From Pseudomonas paraversuta (GTDB lineage Bacteria > Pseudomonadota > Gammaproteobacteria > Pseudomonadales > Pseudomonadaceae), in NCBI RefSeq assembly GCF_904063065.1, contig NZ_CAJFCL010000002.1, forward strand, positions 124,001 through 188,000: 64,000 nucleotides of DNA, given 5' to 3'. Within the stretch, counting starts at the first letter, position 1. Each line of letters opens with the position of its first letter. The position numbers and the translations under genes were made by a program. Below, piece by piece: positions 39,038-46,772 of this stretch. The notes below the pieces were generated by a model. That model saw nothing but the letters and a program-made list of their open reading frames with translations, was not told the origin of the DNA and made no database searches.

Positions 39038-39787
39038 TCAGTAAATGTCGAAGTCGAAGTACTTGCTGGAGATCTTTTTATAGGTGCCGTCGGCAACGAT
39101 CTCGTCCAGCGCCTTGTTGAAGCGCTCACGCAGGGCGTTGTCTTCCTTGCGTACCGCAATCGAGGCATCGGCCATGGTGCCGTTGACGTCACCAATGATT
39201 TTGCAGCAGTCCTTGCCGGTTTTATTGACCCACTCCAGCAGCGGGAATTTGTCGGCAATCACCACATCGACCCGTTCGTTTTCCAGCTCGCTGTTGGCTT
39301 CATCCAGGGTTGGATACAGTTTCAGATCAGCCTTTTTGTAGTGCTCTTCGGCATAGATGCTTTGGGTGGCGGCGCTCTGGGCACCTACGGTTTTACCGGC
39401 GAAGTCGGACTGGGCATCGGTGATGTCAGAGTCCTTGGGCACGGCAATGGACAGCGGAGTGCGGTAGTAGTGATTGGTGAACGCGATCTTCTTTTTGCGC
39501 TCTTCGTTGACGATCATGGACGCGACAATGGCGTCGTATTTCTTCGCCATCAGGCCGGCGATGATCCCGTCCCAGTCCTGGGCCACGATGGTGCACTCGG
39601 CGCCCATGCGCTTGCACACTTCTTCGGTGATATCGACGTCAAAGCCGTGCAGCTTGTTGTCGGAGTCAACGTAGTTAAACGGAGGGTAGGCGCCTTCCGT
39701 GGCGATTGTCAGTTTGTCGGCCTGGGCGTTGGACGCGAAGGCGACAACCATTGCACATGCACTGGCAAAGCGAATGACGTGTTTCAT
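39038..39787 (-). CDS. Periplasmic amino-acid-binding protein (ABC transporter)
   Basis: A 249-residue family-3 solute-binding protein. A signal peptide (residues 1-23, ending SNAQA) is followed by KLTIATEGAYPPFNYVDSDN, the lysine/arginine/ornithine-type ligand-binding strand. Two conserved Cys pairs (CKRMGAEC; CC in KDCCKII) are visible. It lies 13 bp after the RpiR gene and before the permeases. Ligand is probably a basic or cyclic amino acid linked to AmaD/DpkA. Confidence 0.93.
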   Translation of the reverse strand: MKHVIRFASACAMVVAFASNAQADKLTIATEGAYPPFNYVDSDNKLHGFDVDITEEVCKRMGAECTIVAQDWDGIIAGLMAKKYDAIVASMIVNEERKKKIAFTNHYYRTPLSIAVPKDSDITDAQSDFAGKTVGAQSAATQSIYAEEHYKKADLKLYPTLDEANSELENERVDVVIADKFPLLEWVNKTGKDCCKIIGDVNGTMADASIAVRKEDNALRERFNKALDEIVADGTYKKISSKYFDFDIY

Positions 39788-39800
39788 CTAGCACCTCGTT

Positions 39801-40676
39801 TTATTGTTTTGATCCGGGTGAGGATGTGTAGCCCACGAACTCATTGTGTAAGGCCGCGGTAGCCTCAAGACGCTTCTCCACGTCCGGCCCCAGTTGTTTG
39901 CACACTTCGTTGATCAGCAGGTGCACCAGCGACAGCATGGCTGCGGTGGATTCCCAGAACAGATTGAATTCGGTCGGTACACGAAACACTTCGTCGGCGT
40001 TCTGCTCGGCCCAGTCGCAAAAAGTGTCGGTCACCAGGGTGACGGCAATGCCAGCCTCGCGCGCCTTGCGGCATAACAGTTGGGCGTGGCGCGAATAGCG
40101 CCGGGCCTCGAATACCACCAGGGCGCAGTCCTCGGGTGGGCACAGCAGCACGTCGGCGTAATGCCCGGCGGCGCCGTCCACCAGTTGCACGCCATCGCGC
40201 AGGTATTGCAGCAAATGCACCATGGACGCGGCGATCCCGCGTTCGGTCTGGAACCCGGCCACGAACACCTTGCGCCGGGTGGCCAGGCGCTGGCTTACGG
40301 CTTGCCATTGCGGGGTGAGGCTGTATTCGTAAACCTTGACCAGGGCGCCGACTTCCAGCTCAAAGCTGCGCGGTAACCCTTGGGGCCCCTGGCTCGATTG
40401 CTGGCGGAATTCCTGCAGACGATCACCCACCAGCCACGGGCCGTCGCCCAGGTCGTCCTTGAGATCGTTCTTCAGGTCTTTGAAATGGCTGTAGCCCAGC
40501 GCGCGGCAAAAGCGCCCGACACTGGACTCGCTGACACCCAGCCTGGCGGCAATGTCGGCAGCGGTCTGAAACGGCAGCTCGTAAAGATTGGCCAGCATAT
40601 AACTGGCAATCGCCCGGCCCGAAGGGGCGGCGGTTGACAGACTGCTTTCTAGGCGTTGTTTAATCGACTGGCTCAC
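39801..40676 (-). CDS. MurR/RpiR-family regulator of the D-lysine cluster
   Basis: A 291-residue regulator with an N-terminal RpiR helix-turn-helix (about 25-75, TAADIAARLGVSESSVGRFC) and a C-terminal SIS sugar-isomerase-fold effector domain (about 125-265). It starts with GTG at 40676 after AGGAAAG. It heads the ABC/amaD operon and is divergent from dpkA across a 133-bp gap holding the palindrome at 40745-40760, its likely operator. In this family the SIS domain usually binds phosphosugars, but members tied to amino-acid use exist. Confidence 0.9.
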   Translation of the reverse strand: MSQSIKQRLESSLSTAAPSGRAIASYMLANLYELPFQTAADIAARLGVSESSVGRFCRALGYSHFKDLKNDLKDDLGDGPWLVGDRLQEFRQQSSQGPQGLPRSFELEVGALVKVYEYSLTPQWQAVSQRLATRRKVFVAGFQTERGIAASMVHLLQYLRDGVQLVDGAAGHYADVLLCPPEDCALVVFEARRYSRHAQLLCRKAREAGIAVTLVTDTFCDWAEQNADEVFRVPTEFNLFWESTAAMLSLVHLLINEVCKQLGPDVEKRLEATAALHNEFVGYTSSPGSKQ

Positions 40677-40725
40677 GGCTGCTTTCCTGTTGTTGTTTCA
40701 GCGCGTTGCAGAAAGTGAATGTTTT

Positions 40726-40760
40726 CTGTCATTAAGTCAAGAATTGACAGATAACTGTCA
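40726..40760. promoter_or_regulatory. Candidate RpiR operator between rpiR and dpkA
   Basis: TGACAGATAACTGTCA (40745-40760) is a perfect inverted repeat of TGACAG with a 4-bp spacer. A third half-site, CTGTCA, lies at 40726-40731, also inverted relative to 40745. Three half-sites in the divergent gap suggest cooperative control of both transcripts. Confidence 0.65.
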
Positions 40761-40809
40761 TCGCAGGATAGTTGGCCGAGCATAAAAATAACTAGATTGG
40801 AGCGCCAGA

Positions 40810-41841
40810 ATGTCCCAGCCCGCTACCTCGTCCCAGGCTATGGAGTCGCTGAACCTCAGCGAACTGACCGCCTTGCTGCAACAGATCTTTGAGCGTCACG
40901 GCACCTCCCGGGCCGTGGCGCAGGTATTGGCAGACAACTGCGCCCGGGCTCAGCGCGACGGTTCCTACAGCCACGGTGTGTTCCGTATCCCGGGTTACCT
41001 GGCTTCCCTGGCAAGTAACTGGGTCGACGGCCAGGCCGTGCCGCAGGTTGAAGACGTGGCCTCGGGCTTTATCCGCGTGGATGCGGCCAACGGCTTTGCC
41101 CAGCCGGCGTTGGCAGCGGCGCGTGAATTGCTGGTGGAAAAGGCCCGCAGTGCCGGGATTGCAGTGCTGGCGATCCGCAACTCCCATCACTTTGCGGCGC
41201 TCTGGCCCGATGTCGAGCCGTTTGCCGAAGAAGGCCTGGTGGCATTGAGCGTGGTCAACAGCATGACCTGCGTGGTGCCCCATGGTGCGCAAAAGCCGCT
41301 GTTCGGTACCAACCCCATTGCCTTCGCCGCCCCCTGTGCCGGCGGCCACCCGATCGTCTTTGACCTGGCCACCAGTGCCATTGCCCACGGCGATGTACAA
41401 ATTGCCGCGCGCAAGGACCACAGCCTGCCGGCCGGCATGGGGGTGGACAAGCATGGCGAGCCGACGCAAAACCCGAAAGAGATTCTGGACGGAGGTGCCT
41501 TGCTGCCCTTCGGTGGGCATAAAGGTTCGGCGCTGTCGATGATGGTCGAACTGCTGGCGGCAGCGTTGACCGGTGGCAACTTCTCGTTCGAGTTCGACTG
41601 GAAGCAACACCCCGGTGCGCAAACCCCCTGGACCGGACAACTGTTGATCGTCATCGACCCGACCAAGTCCGGCGGTAACAGCTTCGCCCAGCGCAGCGCA
41701 GAACTGGTGCGCCAGATGCATGCCGTGGGCCTTGAGCGTATGCCGGGTGACCGGCGCTTTATCGAGCGCGCCAAATCGGTGGGCGAAGGGATCCCGATGG
41801 CTGCCGAAGAACTGGCCAGATTGCGCGCACTGGCGCAGTAA
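40810..41841 (+). CDS. dpkA: Delta-1-piperideine-2-carboxylate / pyrroline-2-carboxylate reductase
   Basis: A 343-residue Ldh_2 (malate/L-lactate dehydrogenase-like) family protein. The family's central ILAIRNSHHFAALW-like segment (AVLAIRNSHHFAALW), VNSMTCVVPHG and LPFGGHKGSALSMMVELLAA are intact. DpkA reduces piperideine-2-carboxylate to L-pipecolate with NADPH, the step after AmaD. The divergent amaD/ABC operon strongly supports this over a lactate or ureidoglycolate dehydrogenase. The ATG at 40810 follows TTGGAGCG. Confidence 0.9.
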   Translation: MSQPATSSQAMESLNLSELTALLQQIFERHGTSRAVAQVLADNCARAQRDGSYSHGVFRIPGYLASLASNWVDGQAVPQVEDVASGFIRVDAANGFAQPALAAARELLVEKARSAGIAVLAIRNSHHFAALWPDVEPFAEEGLVALSVVNSMTCVVPHGAQKPLFGTNPIAFAAPCAGGHPIVFDLATSAIAHGDVQIAARKDHSLPAGMGVDKHGEPTQNPKEILDGGALLPFGGHKGSALSMMVELLAAALTGGNFSFEFDWKQHPGAQTPWTGQLLIVIDPTKSGGNSFAQRSAELVRQMHAVGLERMPGDRRFIERAKSVGEGIPMAAEELARLRALAQ

Positions 41842-41861
41842 TACCCCGCACACCCAAACCC

Positions 41862-41921
41862 CGTAGGAGCGAGCTTGCTCGCGAGCTCTTGGTCGTTACG
41901 ACCCAAAAGCTCGCTCCTGCA
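41862..41921. repeat. REPIN
   Basis: CGTAGGAGCGAGCTTGCTCGC and the inverted AGCTCGCTCCTGCA flank a 20-bp spacer between dpkA and the DASS transporter gene. Confidence 0.8.
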
Positions 41922-42011
41922 TCCTGCATATAGATACAGCTGACAAGCATCAACACCTCCCTTGCGCCACGGGCCTATGCTGCACAGGACTTCAAGCATA
42001 AGGAACTGGCC

Positions 42012-43502
42012 ATGAATGCCCCTGCAACCACCCCGGAGCCTGTAACGGCGAAAGCAAAACTGCCCATAGGCCTGGTGATTGCGGTCCTGGTGATGATAGG
42101 TATTTTGCTGCTGCCATTGCCTGCCGATCTACCGGTTGCCGGCCACCGCATGCTGGCGATTCTGGCGTTTGCCGTGGTGGTGTGGATCACCGAGGCGGTG
42201 TCCTATGAAGCCAGCGCCATCATGATCACGTCGCTGATGGCGTTTCTGATTGGCATGGCGCCCACCCTGCAAGACCCGTCGCAGCTTTACGGCACTTCTG
42301 CCGGCATCACCATGGCCCTGACCGGTTTCTCCAATGCCGCGCTGGCGCTGGTGGCCGGTGCGCTGTTTATCGCGGCGGCCATGACCCATACCGGGCTGGA
42401 CCGGCGTATTGCCCTGGTCACCCTGTCACGTATCGGTACCAGCACCCGACGCATCCTGCTGGGGGCGATTGCGGTCACCATTCTGCTCAGCCTGGTGGTA
42501 CCCAGCGCCACGGCCCGCAGCGCTTGTGTGGTGCCGATCATGATGGGGGTGATCTTGGCGTTTGGCGTGGACAAGCGCTCGAATATCGCAGCAGGAATCA
42601 TGATCGTGGTGGCCCAGGGCACCAGTATCTGGAACGTCGGGATTCAAACCGCAGCAGCGCAGAACCTGCTGACCGTGGGTTTTATGGACAAGATGCTGGG
42701 CGCGCGGGTGAACTGGCTCGACTGGCTGATTGCCGGGGCGCCCTGGGCCATCATCATGTCGGGGGTGTTGCTGTTTGTGGTGCTCAAGTTGCTGCCTCCC
42801 GAAAGCGACAGCATTCCCGGCGGCAAAGAAGCGGTCGAAAAGTCCCTGGCCGAACTGGGGCCGATGACCGGGCCACAGAAACGTCTGATGGCGGTCTCTG
42901 TGGCCTTGCTGCTGGCTTGGGCCACCGAAGGCAAGCTGCACAGTTTCGACACCACCTCGACCACCTACGCCGGGTTGGTGTTTTTGCTGTTGCCGCGTTT
43001 TGGAGTGATGACCTGGAAAGACGTGCAGTCGCGTATCCCCTGGGGCACGGTGATTGTGTTCGGGGTCGGGATCAGTCTTGGTACCGCCTTGCTCACCACC
43101 CAGGCCGGGCAATGGCTGGGCGCGCAGGTGGTGAACCACACCGGGCTGGATCAAGTGGGGCCGCTGGGGATCTTTGCGATTCTGGGGGCTTTCCTGATTT
43201 TGATTCACCTGGGGTTTGCCAGTGCGACTGCGTTGACCTCGGCCTTGCTGCCGATTCTGATTGCGGTGCTGCAAACCTTGCCGGGTGAATTCAACCGGTT
43301 GGGCATGACCATGCTTCTGGGCTTTGTGGTCAGCTACGGGTTTATCCTGCCGATCAACGCTCCGCAAAACATGGTGTGCCTGGGCACGCAAACCTTCACC
43401 GCCAAACAATTCGCCAAGGTCGGGCTGATCGTCACGGCGGTGGGTTATTTGCTGATGCTGCTGTTTGGCGCAACCTACTGGAGCTGGCTGGGCTGGATGT
43501 AA
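42012..43502 (+). CDS. DASS-family sodium-coupled anion symporter
   Basis: A 496-residue inner-membrane transporter of the divalent anion:Na+ symporter family (SLC13-like, CitT/TtdT/YbhI type). About a dozen hydrophobic helices are visible. The family motif region near the C-terminus reads FASATALTSALLPILIAVLQ, and an equivalent SATARSACVVPIMMGVILAF occurs in the first half, giving the twin substrate loops. Likely substrates are dicarboxylates, tricarboxylates or tartrate-like anions; this cannot be resolved. The ATG at 42012 follows AAGGAACTGGCC. It lies after dpkA but is separated by a REPIN, so it is probably an independent unit. Confidence 0.9.
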   Translation: MNAPATTPEPVTAKAKLPIGLVIAVLVMIGILLLPLPADLPVAGHRMLAILAFAVVVWITEAVSYEASAIMITSLMAFLIGMAPTLQDPSQLYGTSAGITMALTGFSNAALALVAGALFIAAAMTHTGLDRRIALVTLSRIGTSTRRILLGAIAVTILLSLVVPSATARSACVVPIMMGVILAFGVDKRSNIAAGIMIVVAQGTSIWNVGIQTAAAQNLLTVGFMDKMLGARVNWLDWLIAGAPWAIIMSGVLLFVVLKLLPPESDSIPGGKEAVEKSLAELGPMTGPQKRLMAVSVALLLAWATEGKLHSFDTTSTTYAGLVFLLLPRFGVMTWKDVQSRIPWGTVIVFGVGISLGTALLTTQAGQWLGAQVVNHTGLDQVGPLGIFAILGAFLILIHLGFASATALTSALLPILIAVLQTLPGEFNRLGMTMLLGFVVSYGFILPINAPQNMVCLGTQTFTAKQFAKVGLIVTAVGYLLMLLFGATYWSWLGWM

Positions 43503-43519
43503 GCAGAAGCGAGCTCACC

Positions 43520-43610
43520 TGTAGGAGCGAGCTTGCCTGTAGGAGCGAGCTTGCTCGCGAGCTCTTCTTCGCGACGCCCAAAACATCGCGAGACAAGCTC
43601 ACTCCCCCAG
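43520..43610. repeat. REPIN with a duplicated left end
   Basis: CTGTAGGAGCGAGCTTGC occurs twice in a row (43520 and 43535), followed by the inverted half (GCGAGACAAGCTCACTCC). It separates the convergent DASS and antiporter genes. Confidence 0.8.
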
Positions 43611-43617
43611 GCCCGGG

Positions 43618-43989
43618 TTAGTTTCCGCCTTCGCTGCGTCCGCCACTGCTGACTTCGGGCGGTACATCTTCGCCCGCTATGCGCTTGCGGAACAGCGAGG
43701 TGCGCGCCAGCAGCAAGGTGGTCACCGGTACGGTAATCGCCAGCAAAATCGGGATCAGCCAGGCGTGCAGCACCGGTGTCGATTTGAGTGCCGAGAAGTA
43801 CAGGATCGACGCCAGTGCCACGCACCACGCGCCCAGGGTCGAGGCCAGTGCCGGCGGGTGCATGCGCTGGAAAAAGTCTTTCAGGCGCAGCAGCCCGATA
43901 GCACCGCACAAGGCAAACAGGCTGCTCAGAACCAGCAGCACTGCCACCGGTATTTCGATCCAGAGCGATAACTCGCTGACTGAATTCAT
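43618..43989 (-). CDS. shaG: Monovalent cation/H+ antiporter subunit G
   Basis: ShaG/MnhG (123 aa) is a small three-helix membrane subunit of the multisubunit Na+(K+)/H+ antiporter. The family start LWIEIPVAVLLVLSSLFALCG and RLKDFFQRMHPPALASTLG match. It is the last gene of shaAB-C-D-E-F-G, and its ATG overlaps the shaF stop (ATGA). Confidence 0.93.
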   Translation of the reverse strand: MNSVSELSLWIEIPVAVLLVLSSLFALCGAIGLLRLKDFFQRMHPPALASTLGAWCVALASILYFSALKSTPVLHAWLIPILLAITVPVTTLLLARTSLFRKRIAGEDVPPEVSSGGRSEGGN

Positions 43990-44264
43990 TCGATCACCTC
44001 GCCACGCAGCAGGAATTTGGCCAGTGCAAAAGAGCCGACAAAGCCGAACAGGGCAATCAGCAGTGCGCCCTCAAAGTAGGTGTCACTGGCATAACGGATA
44101 CCCAGTACCAGCATCACCAGCATGGCGAGGATATACAGGTAGTCCAGCGCCAGAACCCGGTCCTGGGCCGACGGCCCCTTGAACAGCCGGATCACGGTCA
44201 GGACCATCGCCAGGCTGAACAGGAACAGGCTGGTGAGGATGGCATTGGAGAGCAGGGCACTCAT
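43986..44264 (-). CDS. shaF: Monovalent cation/H+ antiporter subunit F
   Basis: ShaF/MnhF (92 aa), a three-helix subunit. VIRLFKGPSAQDRVLALDYL is the MnhF signature. It overlaps both neighbours by 4 bp. Confidence 0.93.
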   Translation of the reverse strand: MSALLSNAILTSLFLFSLAMVLTVIRLFKGPSAQDRVLALDYLYILAMLVMLVLGIRYASDTYFEGALLIALFGFVGSFALAKFLLRGEVIE

Positions 44265-44749
44265 TCAAAGATCTCCATCAGGGGGCGTTCGTAGGTGTCT
44301 TTGAAATGCCGGATAAACTGCGCTTCGTCATCCAGGTCGAACACATGCAGCAGCAGTACGCTGCGGTCCAGCGCCAGCTCCGACCAGATAGTGCCGGGCA
44401 CCACGGTGGTAATCATCGACAAGGCGGCCAGGCCGTTGGCATCGCGCAGATCCAGGGGGATCTTGATGAAGCGTGAGCGGGGCGGTTTCTTGCCGGCCAT
44501 GAGCACGCCCCGGGCGACTGCGATATTGGATGCCACCACATCGCGGCCCACCACAAAGAACAGCTTGATGACCACGCCGGGCCGGCGAATATGGATGGGC
44601 AGCGGCCGCAGGGGCGCGAACATCAACGGGGCCAGAAAGCCCAGCGCAGCACCAAGCAGCAGATTGCCGGCGCTCAATGACAGGTTGAGCACCAGCCACA
44701 GCAGCCACAGCGCAAGTGACAGCCAGGGAGCCGGAAACAGGCGCTTCAT
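44261..44749 (-). CDS. shaE: Monovalent cation/H+ antiporter subunit E
   Basis: ShaE/MnhE (162 aa). Two N-terminal membrane helices are followed by a cytoplasmic domain with MITTVVPGTIWSELALD and LLHVFDLDDEA, as in MnhE proteins. It overlaps shaD and shaF by 4 bp, showing a tightly coupled operon. Confidence 0.93.
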   Translation of the reverse strand: MKRLFPAPWLSLALWLLWLVLNLSLSAGNLLLGAALGFLAPLMFAPLRPLPIHIRRPGVVIKLFFVVGRDVVASNIAVARGVLMAGKKPPRSRFIKIPLDLRDANGLAALSMITTVVPGTIWSELALDRSVLLLHVFDLDDEAQFIRHFKDTYERPLMEIFE

Positions 44750-46431
44750 GGTTGTACCTCCTGTAGCGCCGCTTTGGCTTCGGGGCCGGGTACCGGGCGG
44801 GTGCCGATAACGGCCATCACATAGCGCTCGGGATTGTTCAGGGTGTCAGCGGCATCATGGGTATAACGCAATACGGGCTCGGCCTTGAACGTCAGGACCA
44901 CACAGAGTCCGATCAACAACACGATGGGCAGGTATTCGAAGCGACGCAGCAGCGGCGACGGGCGCTCGATGGGTGTCCAGAAGCGCTGGATACCCATGCG
45001 CGCGAAGGCAATCAAAGAGGCCAGACCCGAGAAGATCAGTAGCGCAAACAGGCCCCAGGCAGCGGTCGAGACTGGAGCGTCAGCGGTGTTGCCCAGGCCC
45101 GCCGGGTTAAGCAGGGCATTGAGCAGGCCGAGCTTGCCGATGAACCCGGACAGCGGCGGCATGCCGATAATCAACAGGGCACAGGCGATAAAGCTCAGGC
45201 CCAGGAAGGCCATGGTCCAGGGAATGATTTGGCCGACCACGGCTTTTTGCTCGTCATCCAGATTGGTGCCCCGCGGCGGATTCAACGACTCCATCAGGGC
45301 GGGCAGTTGCCCGGCATCGTCCTCAAGCAGCATCTCGTTGGAGGAGCGCGAGCGTTCGATCAGCTCGGCCAGCAGGAACAAGGCGCACAAGGCAAGGGAG
45401 GAGCTGACCAGATAGAACAGCGCGGCAGCGGTCAGGTTGGGTTGGGCGAAACCCACGGCCGACAGCAGGATGCCCGCCGACACCAGAATGCTCAGGCTGG
45501 CCATCCGCTCAAGGCGTTGGGCGGCCAGTATGGCAATGGCAGCACAGACGATGGTCGCCATGCCGCCGTATATCAGCCAGTCACCGGCAAAGTAGGCCGA
45601 CGCTCCGGCCTGACCGGAAAACAGCAGGGTCCACAAGCGCAGAACCGTGTAAATGCCGACTTTGGTCATGATCGCGAACAGGGCGGCGACCGGGGCACTG
45701 GCTGCCGAGTAGGCCGGAACCAGCCAGAAGTTCAGCGGCCACATGCCGGCCTTGGCCAGAAAGGCGATGGCCAGAATGGCGGCGCCGGCATGCAGCAAGC
45801 CGCGGTCTGCCTCGGGCACCAGCGGGATTTTCAGCGCCAGATCGGCCATGTTCAGGGTGCCGGTGACGCCATAAATCAATGCCGCACCGATCAGGAACAG
45901 GGATGACGCCAGCAGGTTGATCGAGATGTAGTGCAGGCCCGCAGACACCCGGGCCTTGCCGGAGCCGTGGAGCATCAGTCCGTAGGAGGCGGCCAGCAAT
46001 ACTTCGAAAAACACGAACAGGTTGAAGATGTCGGCGGTCAGGAAGGCACCGTACAGGCCCATCAGCTGGATCTGGAACAGTGCGTGGAAGCTGGCCCCGG
46101 CGCGGTCCCAGCGGGCCATGGCGAACAGCAGCGCGCAGCTGGCGATGATGCCGGTCAACACCAGCATCAGCGCCGACAGGCGATCAACCACCAGGGCGAT
46201 CCCGAACGGTACTTGCCAGTTGCTGGGCAGGTACACGCCAATCGCTGACGGCAGCGGTTGCTGCTGGGTCCATAGCAACAACAGCACGGAGATGCCCAGG
46301 CCCATAAAAGTCGAGATCAGGTTGATCCGGGCTTTGAGCGGGCGGCGTTTTTCTCCCAGCAACAGCATGCAGGCTGCGGTGAGCAGCGGTAACAGAATGG
46401 GCGCGACGATCAGATGCGGCATCAAATTCAT
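44746..46431 (-). CDS. shaD: Monovalent cation/H+ antiporter subunit D
   Basis: ShaD/MnhD (561 aa) is a NuoN/NuoM-like proton-translocating subunit. Conserved elements are the transmembrane Glu/Lys helices (DIFNLFVFFEVLLAASYGLM; AFLAKAGMWPLNFWLVPAYS). The C-terminus is longer than in many MnhD proteins and soluble. Confidence 0.94.
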   Translation of the reverse strand: MNLMPHLIVAPILLPLLTAACMLLLGEKRRPLKARINLISTFMGLGISVLLLLWTQQQPLPSAIGVYLPSNWQVPFGIALVVDRLSALMLVLTGIIASCALLFAMARWDRAGASFHALFQIQLMGLYGAFLTADIFNLFVFFEVLLAASYGLMLHGSGKARVSAGLHYISINLLASSLFLIGAALIYGVTGTLNMADLALKIPLVPEADRGLLHAGAAILAIAFLAKAGMWPLNFWLVPAYSAASAPVAALFAIMTKVGIYTVLRLWTLLFSGQAGASAYFAGDWLIYGGMATIVCAAIAILAAQRLERMASLSILVSAGILLSAVGFAQPNLTAAALFYLVSSSLALCALFLLAELIERSRSSNEMLLEDDAGQLPALMESLNPPRGTNLDDEQKAVVGQIIPWTMAFLGLSFIACALLIIGMPPLSGFIGKLGLLNALLNPAGLGNTADAPVSTAAWGLFALLIFSGLASLIAFARMGIQRFWTPIERPSPLLRRFEYLPIVLLIGLCVVLTFKAEPVLRYTHDAADTLNNPERYVMAVIGTRPVPGPEAKAALQEVQP

Positions 46432-46772
46432 TCTTTAGGCTCCCGGCCATCGACGTGGTCGGTACCGGTCAGGCCCCGGGAGGCCAGCAAGACCACCAGA
46501 AACAGGGCGGTCATGGCAAAGCTGATGACGATTGCGGTGAGTACCAGGGCCTGGGGCAACGGGTCTGTGTAGTTGAGCAGGTCCTGGGGCACGCCGTCCT
46601 TGATCACCGGCTCCTTGCCGATAAACAGGCTGCCCATGCTGAAAATGAACAGGTTGACCCCGTACGACAGCAGGCACAGGCCCATGACCACCTGGAAGGT
46701 CCGCGGGCGCAGCACCAGCCAGGTTCCGGACGCGGCGAGTACGCCGATTGCGATAGCGATGACTTCTTCCAT
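46428..46772 (-). CDS. shaC: Monovalent cation/H+ antiporter subunit C
   Basis: ShaC/MnhC (114 aa) is a NuoK-like three-helix subunit, with SYGVNLFIFSMGSL and DPLPQALVLTAIVISFAMTA. It overlaps shaAB by one base (TGATG) and shaD by 4 bp. Confidence 0.94.
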   Translation of the reverse strand: MEEVIAIAIGVLAASGTWLVLRPRTFQVVMGLCLLSYGVNLFIFSMGSLFIGKEPVIKDGVPQDLLNYTDPLPQALVLTAIVISFAMTALFLVVLLASRGLTGTDHVDGREPKE

